Below are positions 1 to 9,052 of a stretch of 36,684 nucleotides of DNA, in pieces. The stretch is from positions 1 to 36,684 of the forward strand of contig JAPPGI010000067.1 in NCBI GenBank assembly GCA_028874985.1, given 5' to 3'. The notes beneath the pieces are model-generated. The model saw only the letters and a list, made by a program, of their open reading frames with translations. It ran no database searches and was not told where the DNA came from. Each line of letters opens with the position of its first letter. Position 1 is the stretch's first letter. The DNA is from Gemmatimonadota bacterium (GTDB lineage: Bacteria > Gemmatimonadota > Gemmatimonadetes > Longimicrobiales > Gaopeijiaceae). Position numbers and translations under genes: made by a program.

Positions 1-38
1 AAACCATTGCAGTATATGCAACTTACGAAATATCTGCC

Positions 39-55
39 GAATAGCGCTGCTATTC
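39..55. promoter_or_regulatory. Perfect 7-bp dyad near left edge
   Basis: GAATAGC at 39-45 and GCTATTC at 49-55 form a perfect inverted repeat with a 3-base centre, in an AT-richer stretch just before the first gene. A smaller dyad (TTGCA/TGCAA, 7-21) lies just upstream. The site could be an operator for the gene starting at 132 or the terminator stem of a gene outside the window. No T-run follows it, so an operator is slightly favoured. Confidence 0.35.
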
Positions 56-131
56 ACCTTTCGTCGCGCCTTGCCGGCCCGGCGCCTCGCCGCTCTCGGT
101 GCTCGGGCGGCCCTGCCCACGGGCTGCTAGG

Positions 132-482
132 ATGGCGCGCCACAACCGCATTGGCCGGGGTGTGGACCAGTGCGGGTTCAGCTACCGGATCAGCTACCAG
201 CCCGACTGGTTGGACCGGATCCGGGTTACACGCCGGCTCCCGTCGGGAAGACAGTCCACGAGAACCCTCTTCCGGAACCCCGCCAGGAAGCCGGGGGGGG
301 ACGCGGGAGACCTGGTGCGGATCAGGATCGAAAGCCCGGCGCAGGGTCTGGTGATCGAGACGTCGTTCCGTACGCCGTCCGGAGCCGTGGGCGAGGTCGA
401 AGTCCAATGGCGGGGGAATGCGGCACCGGCTCACGAGGGGGACCACGTTCGCTTCAGGCTCACCGCCTTCCCTCCGGCTTGA
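132..482 (+). CDS. Small conserved-looking protein of unknown function
   Basis: A 116-residue protein that I cannot assign to a family. ATG 132 is chosen because the residues before it (possible start at 99) look like random translation, whereas from MARHNRIG onward the composition is protein-like. It has no signal peptide, membrane segment or Cys cluster. The N-terminal half is basic and rich in Arg (motifs RISYQPDWL, SGRQSTRTLFRNP), and the C-terminal half looks like alternating beta strands (IRIESPAQGLVIETSF, GEVEVQW). It lies 64 bp upstream of mlaE on the same strand, but a functional link is not shown. A long minus-strand frame over it (54-779) is an antisense shadow. Confidence 0.55.
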   Translation: MARHNRIGRGVDQCGFSYRISYQPDWLDRIRVTRRLPSGRQSTRTLFRNPARKPGGDAGDLVRIRIESPAQGLVIETSFRTPSGAVGEVEVQWRGNAAPAHEGDHVRFRLTAFPPA

Positions 483-546
483 GGGGTAGCCTTCGGGCAT
501 CCGCCGGGTCCGGTACGGGCCGGGATCGATTCGGTTACTTTTTCCC

Positions 547-1344
547 ATGGTGCTCTTTCCGGTTACGGTCCCCCTGTCAAGGCCGCTTGCCGCCTCGGGG
601 AGGTCCACGCTCGCGGCCCTCGGATCCATCGGCCAAGCCTCGGCGCTCTTCGCGGGGTCGGTTCGTGCGCTGCGCGACATCGGCGTGTGGGGTCCGCTCC
701 TCCTTCCCCAGATGGCCCGGGTGGGGGTCGCGTCGGTACCCATCGCTCTCTTCATCGCCATGTTCACGGGTATCGTCATGTCTCTGCAGGCGTCCTATAC
801 GCTGACCGGGACGATTCCGCTGTACTTTGTCGGCACCATGGTGGGCAAGACCATGATCCTCGAGTTGGGGCCCGTGCTCACGGGGCTGACCCTGGCGGGA
901 CGGGTCGGAGCCAACATCTCGGCCGAGCTGGGGACGATGCGCGTCACCGAGCAGGTGGACGCCCTGGAGACGCTCGCCTACAACCCGATTGCGTACCTGG
1001 TGGTTCCCCGGACCCTGGCCGGAATCCTCATGTTCCCCTTCGTGGTCCTGCTGGCGATCGCCATGGGCATCATGTCCGGTTGGCTGACCGCGCTCCAGCT
1101 GCTGGACATGTCATCGCCGGAGTTCATCAAGGGCCTGCGGCTCTTCTTTGAGCCGTGGGACGTGTGGTTCGCGGTCGTCAAGTCCGTTTCCTTCGGGGCC
1201 GTGGTGACCGGGATCGGGTGCTTCTGCGGACTCCAGACCGACCAGGGGGCCGAAGGTGTCGGACGGAGCGCGACCCGGACGGTGGTGGTCTCGAGCATGA
1301 TCATCCTCTGCCTGGACGCCTTCTGGGCGGCGGTCCTGCTGTGA
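547..1344 (+). CDS. mlaE: MlaE-type ABC transporter permease
   Basis: A 265-residue inner-membrane permease of the MlaE/YrbE family. In the family it works with an MlaF ATPase and MCE (MlaD) proteins to move phospholipids between inner and outer membranes. Visible: an amphipathic N-terminus, a first hydrophobic segment at about 62-80 (VASVPIALFIAMFTGIVMSL), and the conserved core at 107-155 with LAGRVGANISAELGTM, then further hydrophobic segments at about 158-180 and 205-225, and a last one at 245-264. Length is normal for the family. The stop overlaps the GTG of mlaF by 3 bases, so the genes are probably translationally coupled. No strong Shine-Dalgarno precedes ATG 547, so the exact start is less certain than the identity. 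Confidence 0.93.
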   Translation: MVLFPVTVPLSRPLAASGRSTLAALGSIGQASALFAGSVRALRDIGVWGPLLLPQMARVGVASVPIALFIAMFTGIVMSLQASYTLTGTIPLYFVGTMVGKTMILELGPVLTGLTLAGRVGANISAELGTMRVTEQVDALETLAYNPIAYLVVPRTLAGILMFPFVVLLAIAMGIMSGWLTALQLLDMSSPEFIKGLRLFFEPWDVWFAVVKSVSFGAVVTGIGCFCGLQTDQGAEGVGRSATRTVVVSSMIILCLDAFWAAVLL

Positions 1345-2087
1345 GCATCCAACTCGCCGGCGTGCACAAGGCGTTCGGGCCGAAGAAGGTGCTGCGAGGG
1401 TTCACGCTGACCCTGCGCGAGGGGGAGACCGCCGCCATCGTCGGCCCTTCCGGTTGCGGCAAGTCGGTCCTGTTGAAGCACCTGGTGGGGCTGCTCCGCC
1501 CCGATGCGGGAACGGTCTTCGTCGACGGGCGGTCGGTGGGCGATCTGCGCAGGCGGGAACTGGTGGAGCTGCGGCGCAAGATCGGATTCGTCTTTCAGTT
1601 CGCGGCGCTCTTCGATTCCATGACGGTCGCGGCCAACGTGAGCATGGGGCTGCGGCGACTCCCGGGCTGGGACCGGAAGCGCATCGCGGAGCGCGTCGGG
1701 GAGTGCCTCGGGCTGGTCGACCTGAACGGGCTGGGCGAACGCTTTCCGGCCGAGTTGAGCGGTGGCCAGCGCAAGCGCGCCGGACTGGCCCGGGCCATTG
1801 CCGCCTCGCCCAAGTACCTGCTCTACGACGAACCCACCACCGGCCTCGACCCCGTCACGACTTCGGTGATCGACCGGCTCATACTCAGAATGCGCGACGA
1901 GCTGGGGGTAACCGCGCTGGTGGTCACGCACGACATGACCAGCGCCTTCCGGGTGGCCGACCGCATCACCTTTCTCCACGGCGGAAAGGCACGCTTCACC
2001 GGAACCCCGGCGGAGGTTCGCACCGCCGGCGATGACGTACTGCGGGGCTTCGTGGAGGGGGACCCCGCGCTTTACTATGGACTCTAG
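1341..2087 (+). CDS. mlaF: MlaF-type ABC transporter ATP-binding protein
   Basis: A 248-residue ABC ATPase. Visible motifs: Walker A GPSGCGKS at 35-42, Q-loop around FVFQ at 83-86, signature LSGGQRKR at 139-146, Walker B LLYDEP around 160-165 and the H-loop in VVTHD. The signature with RKR rather than RQR is typical of the MlaF/organic-solvent-resistance branch. GTG 1341 is the start because it overlaps the mlaE stop and lies about 10 residues before the first conserved strand; the longer open frame upstream is antisense to nothing but runs inside mlaE. It would power the MlaE permease for MlaD-mediated lipid transport. The next gene, mlaD, follows after 13 bases. Confidence 0.94.
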   Translation: MSIQLAGVHKAFGPKKVLRGFTLTLREGETAAIVGPSGCGKSVLLKHLVGLLRPDAGTVFVDGRSVGDLRRRELVELRRKIGFVFQFAALFDSMTVAANVSMGLRRLPGWDRKRIAERVGECLGLVDLNGLGERFPAELSGGQRKRAGLARAIAASPKYLLYDEPTTGLDPVTTSVIDRLILRMRDELGVTALVVTHDMTSAFRVADRITFLHGGKARFTGTPAEVRTAGDDVLRGFVEGDPALYYGL

Positions 2088-2100
2088 GGAGGACAGGACG

Positions 2101-3087
2101 ATGGAGCGTAGACGAGAAATCCTGGTGGGGCTCGTGGTGGTGCTGGGGATCGCCGTGGGGGTGGTGGGGACCATATGGCTGCAGGGGGGATGGAGAGGTG
2201 ACCAGCTGATGCTGCGGGCCGCGTCACCCAGCGCGGGACAGCTCGTGGCCGGCGCGTCGGTGAAGTTCCGCGGCGTCGCGGTGGGGCGCGTCGAGTCGGT
2301 TGCCGTGGTGCCGAGCGGCGAGGCCGTCATGATCGAGATGAGCGTGCGTCCGGACCTGGCGATTCCTCCGGACGCGGCGGTGCTGGTGGCGCCCGAGTCG
2401 TTCTTCGGGGACTGGCAGGCGGAGATCATCGCGCGGGACGAATACCAGGTGCATCCATTCCTGGAATTCCCGGAGGAAGGGGTTCTTCCGGGGGTCGCGC
2501 TACCCGACTTCTCCCGGCTCACGGCCACCGCCGACCAGATCGCCGGGAGACTTACGACGATTTCCGAGAGGTTCGAGGTCGCCTTCACCGAGGAGACGGC
2601 GATGAACCTCAAGAACCTGATCGACAACCTCGGACTGATCAGCGACGATCTGTCGAAGATGATATCGCAGCAGGCCGCCCGCTTCGACGAGCTGGCCGTG
2701 GGTGTGAGCGAGTCGGCTCGGGAGCTTGCGGGCGCTGCGAGGACGGCTCGCACGATGCTCGAGAACGCGGACAGCCTTCTGACGGATGCGGGCGTGGGAA
2801 CCATGCTGGGCGATGCGGGCGAGAGCATGCGCAACCTCAGGACCCTCACGGGGGACATGAGGGAGGCCATGGCCGAAATGCGTGCCGCCGCGCAACAGGG
2901 CGTCACCACCATGAACCGCCTCGAGGGCCTGATGGCCAGGGCCGAGTCGGGGGAGGGGTTGATGGGGCGTCTTCTCGCCGATCAGGAGCTGGCCGAGGGA
3001 GTCACGACGGCGGTGGCGAACCTGAACACGCTCCTTGCCGACATCAAGGACAACCCGACGCGCTATCTGAGCTTCTCCATCTTCTGA
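2101..3087 (+). CDS. mlaD: MlaD/MCE-family substrate-binding protein
   Basis: A 328-residue membrane-anchored MCE protein that would bind and channel lipid in the periplasm for the MlaE-MlaF complex. One N-terminal transmembrane anchor (about 8-28: ILVGLVVVLGIAVGVVGTIW) is followed by an MCE domain at roughly 38-115 (SAGQLVAGASVKFRGVAVG is the typical start of the domain), then a long helical Ala/Glu-rich tail to the C-terminus, as in MlaD/Ttg2C relatives with extended tails. ATG 2101 is preceded by GGGAGG at a good distance; an in-frame ATG at 2077 is possible but overlaps mlaF. No mlaC or mlaB is seen next to it, so either the system is minimal or those genes are elsewhere. Confidence 0.92.
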   Translation: MERRREILVGLVVVLGIAVGVVGTIWLQGGWRGDQLMLRAASPSAGQLVAGASVKFRGVAVGRVESVAVVPSGEAVMIEMSVRPDLAIPPDAAVLVAPESFFGDWQAEIIARDEYQVHPFLEFPEEGVLPGVALPDFSRLTATADQIAGRLTTISERFEVAFTEETAMNLKNLIDNLGLISDDLSKMISQQAARFDELAVGVSESARELAGAARTARTMLENADSLLTDAGVGTMLGDAGESMRNLRTLTGDMREAMAEMRAAAQQGVTTMNRLEGLMARAESGEGLMGRLLADQELAEGVTTAVANLNTLLADIKDNPTRYLSFSIF

Positions 3088-3098
3088 GGTTGCGTCAA

Positions 3099-3551
3099 TT
3101 GGCTGATCACGACGCTCAAACGCCCCCCCGTATCGAACGCAGCGCGGGAGGAGTGGTGGTCCGCCCGCTGGCCGGTAGGTGGCACGCGTTGCTGATCAGG
3201 GATCCCTACGGCAAGTGGTCTCTGCCGAAGGGACACATGGAGGGTGGCGAGAGCCTGCGGGAGGCGGCCGTCCGCGAAGTGGAGGAGGAGACCGGGATCC
3301 GGCCGGAGGTGGTGGGTCCCAGGATCGACACCGTCGACTGGACGTTCCGGGATGGGGACCAGACCGTCCACAAGTACTGCACCTTCTTCCTGATGCGGAG
3401 CCGTGCGGGCGAGGCTGTGCCCCGGTCCGAGGAAGGAATCACGGCGTGCGTGTGGCTTCCCGTCCGGGATGCCGCTTCCCGGGTGGCTTACGCCGACACG
3501 CGGGAGGTGGTGCTCCGCGCGGACGAGAAGATAGCAGAGGCCGGGTGGTGA
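3099..3551 (+). CDS. Nudix (NUDIX) hydrolase
   Basis: A 150-residue Nudix-fold pyrophosphohydrolase. The Nudix box is complete: G45 x5 E51 x7 R59-E60-V-E-E63-E64-T-G66-I, so the Mg-binding glutamates are present. The family hydrolyses nucleoside diphosphates linked to another moiety; the phrase GKWSLPKGHMEGGE resembles the diadenosine polyphosphate (Ap4A)/MutT-like branch, but the substrate cannot be read from sequence. TTG 3099 is chosen because GAGG lies 9 bases upstream; TTG 3090 is an alternative that would start 3 bases after the mlaD stop. Its stop overlaps the GTG of the next gene, so it belongs to the same transcript as the membrane protein downstream. Confidence 0.88.
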   Translation: MADHDAQTPPRIERSAGGVVVRPLAGRWHALLIRDPYGKWSLPKGHMEGGESLREAAVREVEEETGIRPEVVGPRIDTVDWTFRDGDQTVHKYCTFFLMRSRAGEAVPRSEEGITACVWLPVRDAASRVAYADTREVVLRADEKIAEAGW

Positions 3552-4792
3552 AGGCGTCGGCGGACGACCGGAACGACCGTTCCTGGCGCATCGCTCAGGG
3601 GGCGGTGCTGGTCCTGGTGGCCGGCTTCTTCCTCTACAGTCTGCGGGACCTCCTCAACCCGTTCCTGCTGTACTGGGCGTTCATCGCGCTGCTGGTGCCC
3701 TTCCGCGGGGTCCGCGGGCACGCGCTCCTGGTTGCCGTCGCCACGCTCCTGGCCGGGGTGTGGGTGCTCGATACGGCGGGCTCGCTGCTGGCACCGTTCT
3801 TCCTCGCATTCGTCCTCGCCTACATCCTGGATCCCGTTGCGGACCGCGTCTCCGCGTCTCCGCGCATCAACCGCACGGCGGCGATCTTCCTGATCCTCGT
3901 CCCGGTGCTGGCGGCGGGCGCGGCGGTGCTGTGGGTGGGGTTACCGGAGGTGGTGCGCCAGGCGGGTGATTTGGTTGCGTATCTGACGGACTGGGTCAGG
4001 GGGCTGGACCCGGCGGACCTGGAGTTCGACATCCCCTTCGTGGACGAGGCGGCGCTGCTGGCCACGCTCCAAACCCTCGACGCCGAGACGGTGGGAGCCT
4101 TCCTGGAGGAACGGAAGGCCACCATCGCGCGCGGCGCCTGGGACACCTTCCTCGGACTCGGGCGCGGCGTCGGCGCCCTGTTCACGGTGCTCGGCTACCT
4201 GGTGCTCACCCCCGTGCTGATGTTCTACCTGCTGCGGGACTACGACCGGATCGTGGCCCGGGCCGACGATCTCCTGCCGGGAAGGGTCCGGGAAGGCGCG
4301 CGCGGTTTCTTCCGCGAATTCGACGACCTCCTCTCCCGCTACCTGCGCGGACAGGTGGCGACGGCGCTGCTGACCGGGGCGATCACCTGGATCGGCCTTC
4401 TCATCGTCGGGTTCCCCTATGCGTTCATGCTCGGCGTGACGGTGGCGGTGCTGGGGGTCGTCCCCTACCTGGGGGTGGTCGTTTCGCTGATCCCCGCGGT
4501 GATCCTCGCGCTGGTCAGCGACGAAGCCGGCGTGTCGCTCCTGAAGGTGGGCATCGTCTACGGGGTTGCCCAGGGGCTGGAGAGCGCCGTGATCAGCCCG
4601 CGCATCGTGGGCGAATCGGTGGGACTGCACCCGGTGTGGATCCTGCTGGCGCTCTCGCTGGGCGGCTTCTTCTTCGGCTTCGTGGGGCTGCTGATCGGGG
4701 TGCCGCTGGCCGTCGCCGTCAAGCTGCTTCTGGTGCGAACCCTGGAACGGTACCGGAGTTCGGCGCTATATCGGGACGAGGCGGCCGGGTAG
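3548..4792 (+). CDS. AI-2E/PerM-family transporter
   Basis: A 414-residue polytopic inner-membrane protein of the AI-2E family (PF01594). Members include the autoinducer-2 exporter TqsA and sodium-proton antiporters, so the transported species is unknown here. Visible: paired N-terminal hydrophobic segments, the FLLAFVLAYILDP-like motif (here FFLAFVLAYILDPVADRV, about 79-96), a soluble helical middle, and C-terminal hairpins with GVVPYLGVVVSLIPA and the conserved ISPRIVGESVGLHPV stretch that marks the family. GTG 3548 overlaps the Nudix stop, which fits the start of the hydrophobic core about 15 residues later. The open frame extends upstream into the Nudix gene, but that part is its shadow. 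Confidence 0.9.
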   Translation: MKASADDRNDRSWRIAQGAVLVLVAGFFLYSLRDLLNPFLLYWAFIALLVPFRGVRGHALLVAVATLLAGVWVLDTAGSLLAPFFLAFVLAYILDPVADRVSASPRINRTAAIFLILVPVLAAGAAVLWVGLPEVVRQAGDLVAYLTDWVRGLDPADLEFDIPFVDEAALLATLQTLDAETVGAFLEERKATIARGAWDTFLGLGRGVGALFTVLGYLVLTPVLMFYLLRDYDRIVARADDLLPGRVREGARGFFREFDDLLSRYLRGQVATALLTGAITWIGLLIVGFPYAFMLGVTVAVLGVVPYLGVVVSLIPAVILALVSDEAGVSLLKVGIVYGVAQGLESAVISPRIVGESVGLHPVWILLALSLGGFFFGFVGLLIGVPLAVAVKLLLVRTLERYRSSALYRDEAAG

Positions 4793-4825
4793 CGACTCAA
4801 ACCACGACAGACCCGACCAATACAG

Positions 4826-5791
4826 ATGAGCGACAACCACATCGAGAACCTGGTGATCGTCGGTTCCGGCCCCGCCGGATGGACCGCCGCCATCTACGGG
4901 GCGCGCGCGAACCTGAACCCCCTCGTCTACGAGGGCGCCGGCAGCCGGACCATGATCCCCGGGGGGCAGCTCATGTTCACCACCGACGTGGAGAACTACC
5001 CGGGCTTCGCCGAGGGCATCGGCGGCATCGAGATGATGACGGAGTTCAAGAAGCAGGCGATGCGGTTCGACACGCGGGTCGTGACGGAGAACATCGTCGA
5101 GGTGGACTTCTCGCGCCGGCCGTTCAGGATGAGATCGTCGGGGGGGGACGAGGTGCTGGCCAGGACGGTGGTGGTGGCTACGGGCGCCAACGCGCGCTGG
5201 CTGGGGGTGCCCGGAGAGGAGCGGCTGGCGCAGAGCGGGGGCGGGGTGTCGGCGTGTGCCGTGTGCGACGGGGCGCTGCCGTTCTTTCGCGGCAAGGTGA
5301 TCGCGGTGGTGGGAGGGGGGGACAGCGCGATGGAGGAGGCGCTGTACATGACCAAGTTTGCCGGTCAGGTTCTGGTGATTCACCGCCGCGACGAACTCAG
5401 GGCCTCGCGGATCATGCAGGAGCGGGCGCTGGCCAGCGAGAAGATCACCTTCCTGTGGAACAGCGTGGTGGAGGAGGTGCTGGGGGACGAGGTGATCGCG
5501 GGGCTCAGGCTGCGTGATACGGTGACGGGCGAAGAGTCGGAGATCGCCGTCGGCGGGATGTTCGTCGCGATCGGGCACGATCCGAACACGGCGTTCCTGC
5601 GCGGGCAGATCGACCTGAAGGAGAACGGGTACGTGCGCCTGCCGAAGCCGTGGCGGACCGAGACGAACGTGCCGGGCGTGTACGCGGCGGGGGACGTGAT
5701 GGACGACTTCTACAGGCAGGCGGTGTCGGCGGCGGGGACGGGGTGCATGGCGGCGCTGGAGGCGGAGCGGTTTCTGGCGCACGGGGGGTGA
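4826..5791 (+). CDS. trxB: Thioredoxin-disulfide reductase
   Basis: A 321-residue flavoprotein that reduces thioredoxin with NADPH. It shows the N-terminal FAD motif GSGPAG (13-18), the redox pair C144-A-V-C147 followed by DGALPFF, the NADPH-binding motif GGGDSA at 163-168, and the C-terminal FAD-contact motif AAGDVMDDFYRQAV. Length and motif order match low-molecular-weight bacterial TrxB. ATG 4826 has no clear Shine-Dalgarno but starts 7 residues before the first beta strand. It is 33 bases after the AI-2E gene and may be cotranscribed. It ends tail-to-tail with sbcC; the 38-bp gap has a short direct repeat (TTTGACCA twice) and no obvious terminator. Confidence 0.95.
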   Translation: MSDNHIENLVIVGSGPAGWTAAIYGARANLNPLVYEGAGSRTMIPGGQLMFTTDVENYPGFAEGIGGIEMMTEFKKQAMRFDTRVVTENIVEVDFSRRPFRMRSSGGDEVLARTVVVATGANARWLGVPGEERLAQSGGGVSACAVCDGALPFFRGKVIAVVGGGDSAMEEALYMTKFAGQVLVIHRRDELRASRIMQERALASEKITFLWNSVVEEVLGDEVIAGLRLRDTVTGEESEIAVGGMFVAIGHDPNTAFLRGQIDLKENGYVRLPKPWRTETNVPGVYAAGDVMDDFYRQAVSAAGTGCMAALEAERFLAHGG

Positions 5792-5829
5792 GGCCCGGCG
5801 ATTTGACCATTTTGACCAATTTCTGACTT

Positions 5830-8800
5830 CTAATCGAGCAGCCCGGCCAGCGCCGAGGCTCCCTCAAGACCCGTGTCGGAGCGTGCGAGCTCCTGCCGCT
5901 GGGCGCGTGAGAGCCATGTCACCCGGCTGCCCGTCGCGCCCCGCGTGACGGCGAGCACGTCGTCGATCTGCTCGGCTACGGCGCCGACATGCGAGATCAC
6001 CCCCACCATCCGGCCCCTCCCGGCCACCTGCGAGAGCGCCTCGATGGCGCAGTCCAGGTTGTTGCGGTCCAGCGACCCGAAGCCCTCGTCGAGGAAGAGC
6101 GACTCGAGGCGGCCGCCGCTCCGGGCCATCATCTCCACCATCCCGAGCGCTAGCGCCAGCGACCCGATGAACTGTTCCCCGCCCGAGAGGCTGGCGGGGG
6201 AGCGCGCCTGGCCGGAGTCGTTGTCGACCACGAGCCACTGCCGGTCCTCCAGGTCGCCCGGGTCGGCGAAGCTGTAGCGGTCGGCGGTCATCTTCCCGAG
6301 CATCCTGGACGCGTAGACCAGCAGGTCCCGCGACCGCCGCAGCGTGAGCCACTTGAGGAAGGCGCCGGGCTTGAGCGCGGCGTCGAGGTCGCCCAGGGCG
6401 AGCTCCAGTGCGGCAACCTCGTCGGCGGTCCGCCGGAGCTTCAGGAGGTCGCCGAGGATGGCGGCGAAGGCGGCGCGGGCATGCGCGGTGTTCCGGGCGG
6501 CGTAGCGCGCGTTTTCGGCCACCGTCCCGGTGGCCACCACCAACGGGTCGAGCGCGGCCTTCCAGTCGTTCAGTGTCCGCGGGAGGGCGTCCGTGTCAAC
6601 GACCAGCAGCGGAGCGAGGCCGTCCGTTGTGGCAACCTCGCAGAAGGCGTAGAAGCGGTCCACAAGGATGCGTGCGACGGCCACCGCCTCCGCACAGGCC
6701 TCCTGGCCGGCTGCGTGTGCTTCGTGGCGCCGGCCCGCCGCCAGTTCCACTACATCGGCCATCGCCCGGCGAAGCCGGCCGATCCCTTCCCGGAGCGTAT
6801 TCGCGTCCACCGGGTAGTGGATGGCCGCGGGGACCGCGGTCTCGGCGGCCAGCTCCCGGACGGCCTCCGCGAGAGCGGTCCGGTGGTCGGCCAGCGCACG
6901 CACCATGGCCTGCAGAGGTTCCTCGACCCGGGTCCTGCGGGTCCCGTCGAGACGCTTGAGCGCGGTCCTGGTCTCTTCGATCCCGGCGCGCAGGCGTTCC
7001 CGTTCCCGGCTGCGCAGCTGGAGGATCTTCTCGCGCTCCCGGGCCGTGTACGAGGCGCGGTCGACGGGTGCGGTGTCGACCGTTTCCAGTTGCAGGGGGT
7101 CGGGGGGAAGGACGAGTCGGGGGCGGAACGGAGACGGGATGGAGTGAATACTCCGGTTCAGAGCGTCGAGGGCCTCGCGGGCGGTGTTGCGGGTTCTATC
7201 GAGGTCGTTGCGCGAGTGCGCGAGTGCCTGCCGGGCCGATGTCTCGCCCACCTGGGCACCGGTATGCGCTTCGCGCAGCTCTCGGGCCTCGGTGATGTGC
7301 CGGTCCAGCTTCGCCTCGGCTTCGCGGAATCGCTGGCGAGCCGGGGCGAGGACCTCTTCCCGGTCCGGTAGGGGCGCGTCGCCTGCGAGCGGGAGGGCGT
7401 CGTCCAGCGCGGCTGCGCCGCCGAGTCGGCCGAGCGCGTCGGCCATTCCGGAACGGAGATCCCCCAGATCCCTCCGGGTTTCCCCTATCCGCTCCCGGCC
7501 CGATTGCCGTTGCGCTTCGGCTTCGGCCACGACCTTGCCGGCCGCGTTCGCCCGCGACCCCGCGTGCCGGTGCGCTTCGCGCGCCGCGTCCAGACCCATG
7601 TCGCGCGGCGGGACCCAGTCCTCGGGGAGCTCGCTCCGGCAGACGGGACACTCGTCGCCCGGACAGAGGCCGTGGGCGGCGGCGGCGGCGGCGTTGGTGC
7701 GCCTCGCCTCGCCAAGCTCCCGCTCGGTGCGCTGCAGATCCTCCTGCGCCCCCTGCAGTTCACGCCGCGCGGTGCCGAGCCCTGCGGTGACTTCGGCGGT
7801 CTCCCGCTCCCGCCTGGCCAACCCGTCCTCCGTCGAACGGATGCGCTCCTGCAGGTCGCTGCACTTCTCGAACCAGCGCTCGCTCCGTGCCAGGAGCTCG
7901 CGCGCGGAACCGACGGCTTCCGCGAGGGGCGGCTCCCGCGCCTGGTGCCGGGCCACCCGGTCACTTGCCGATTCGAGGGCCCGCGTCGCCCGGACATGTT
8001 GCCGCGCCGCCGCCTCCTCGGCGGCGATCGCCCCCCGCAGCGCCTCCGCGGCTTCGACCGCCTTCGCCACCTGTGCCGGGAGCGCGTCCAGCGCGGCCAG
8101 GGTGCGCGCGACCTCGCGATCGTCGGGGCCGTCGTCGGTGGGAATGCCGTCGAGGTCGCGCTTCAGCCCGGCCTCCCGCCCCTCCAGCTCGGTCGCTTCG
8201 GCCTCCATCCGGCGCTGCAGACTCTCCAGCGGCGCCAGCCGGCCGGCCAGTTCGTCCATCGCCGACGGGGTCACGCGCTCGTCCGCCCGACGGGCCGCCG
8301 CGGTCGCCGCCTCGGACCGGCGCAGGGTATCGGCGGCCCGTTCGGACCGGTCGCGGAGATCGGCCAGAGCGATCGCCCGACGGCTCGCCGCGTCGGCCCG
8401 GGAGGTCAGATCGGCCAGGTGCGCCTCGGGGTCGTCCGGATGGCGCTCCACCTCGTCCCGCAGCCGCGCCGCCAGCGTCCTGACCTCCGCCAGGCGCCGC
8501 CTCGCGACCTCGCCCGCCGCCTCGAGATCGCGGGTCTGCCAGACCTGGCGCAGGATCTCGGTGCGGGCCGACGGCGCGTCCTCCACCAGGAGGCGGGCGA
8601 AGCGTCCCTGCGGCAGGATCACGGTGCGCAGGAAGGCGTCGCTGTCGAGCCCGATCAGCGCCTGCACCCGCTCGTTGACCGGCCTGACCTGCTCGACCTT
8701 CTCGAGCGTCTCGCCTCCGGGCCCGTAGCGGACCAGCTGCGCCTGCGGAGGCCGGAGTCCCCCCGCGCCCGCGCGCCGGTCCACCCTGGCGACCTCCCAC

Positions 8801-9048
8801 TCCTCGCCGGACACCCGGAAGCGCAGCACCACGCGCATCACGTCCGAGGTGTCGTTCATGAGCTCCCGCTTGGACTTGCTCCCGAGCGAGGTCTGTCCGT
8901 ACAGGGCGTAGGTCATCGCCTCCAGGATCGAGGACTTCCCGGCGCCGGTGTCGCCGATCACGGCGATCCGGGTGCGGCCGCCGAAGTCGATCCCGACCTC
9001 GGCCCGGAAGGACCGCAGTCCCTCGATGCTGATCCGAAGCGGGCGCAT
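5830..9048 (-). CDS. sbcC: Exonuclease SbcC (Rad50-like ATPase)
   Basis: A 1072-residue SMC/Rad50-type ATPase, the partner of SbcD. The complex cleaves DNA hairpins and processes blocked double-strand ends. Visible: N-terminal Walker A GDTGAGKSS (32-40), two long coiled-coil arms very rich in Arg/Ala/Glu, the zinc hook C467-P-V-C470 near the middle, ABC signature SLSGGEQ and Walker B LFLDEGFGSLD close to the C-terminus (about 955-990). All catalytic parts are present and the length is normal. ATG 9048 lies 4 bases downstream of the sbcD stop. Dense plus-strand open frames over the gene are compositional shadows. Confidence 0.95.
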   Translation of the reverse strand: MRPLRISIEGLRSFRAEVGIDFGGRTRIAVIGDTGAGKSSILEAMTYALYGQTSLGSKSKRELMNDTSDVMRVVLRFRVSGEEWEVARVDRRAGAGGLRPPQAQLVRYGPGGETLEKVEQVRPVNERVQALIGLDSDAFLRTVILPQGRFARLLVEDAPSARTEILRQVWQTRDLEAAGEVARRRLAEVRTLAARLRDEVERHPDDPEAHLADLTSRADAASRRAIALADLRDRSERAADTLRRSEAATAAARRADERVTPSAMDELAGRLAPLESLQRRMEAEATELEGREAGLKRDLDGIPTDDGPDDREVARTLAALDALPAQVAKAVEAAEALRGAIAAEEAAARQHVRATRALESASDRVARHQAREPPLAEAVGSARELLARSERWFEKCSDLQERIRSTEDGLARRERETAEVTAGLGTARRELQGAQEDLQRTERELGEARRTNAAAAAAHGLCPGDECPVCRSELPEDWVPPRDMGLDAAREAHRHAGSRANAAGKVVAEAEAQRQSGRERIGETRRDLGDLRSGMADALGRLGGAAALDDALPLAGDAPLPDREEVLAPARQRFREAEAKLDRHITEARELREAHTGAQVGETSARQALAHSRNDLDRTRNTAREALDALNRSIHSIPSPFRPRLVLPPDPLQLETVDTAPVDRASYTAREREKILQLRSRERERLRAGIEETRTALKRLDGTRRTRVEEPLQAMVRALADHRTALAEAVRELAAETAVPAAIHYPVDANTLREGIGRLRRAMADVVELAAGRRHEAHAAGQEACAEAVAVARILVDRFYAFCEVATTDGLAPLLVVDTDALPRTLNDWKAALDPLVVATGTVAENARYAARNTAHARAAFAAILGDLLKLRRTADEVAALELALGDLDAALKPGAFLKWLTLRRSRDLLVYASRMLGKMTADRYSFADPGDLEDRQWLVVDNDSGQARSPASLSGGEQFIGSLALALGMVEMMARSGGRLESLFLDEGFGSLDRNNLDCAIEALSQVAGRGRMVGVISHVGAVAEQIDDVLAVTRGATGSRVTWLSRAQRQELARSDTGLEGASALAGLLD

Positions 9049-9052
9049 CCGG

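Noticed and set aside
978-2912. Long minus-strand open frame (644 codons) over the mla operon
   Set aside because: Antisense to three well-supported genes; composition rich in Ser/Arg/Pro as expected for a GC-rich shadow frame.
5792-5829. Terminator between trxB and sbcC
   Set aside because: Only a short direct repeat is present; no stem of useful length.
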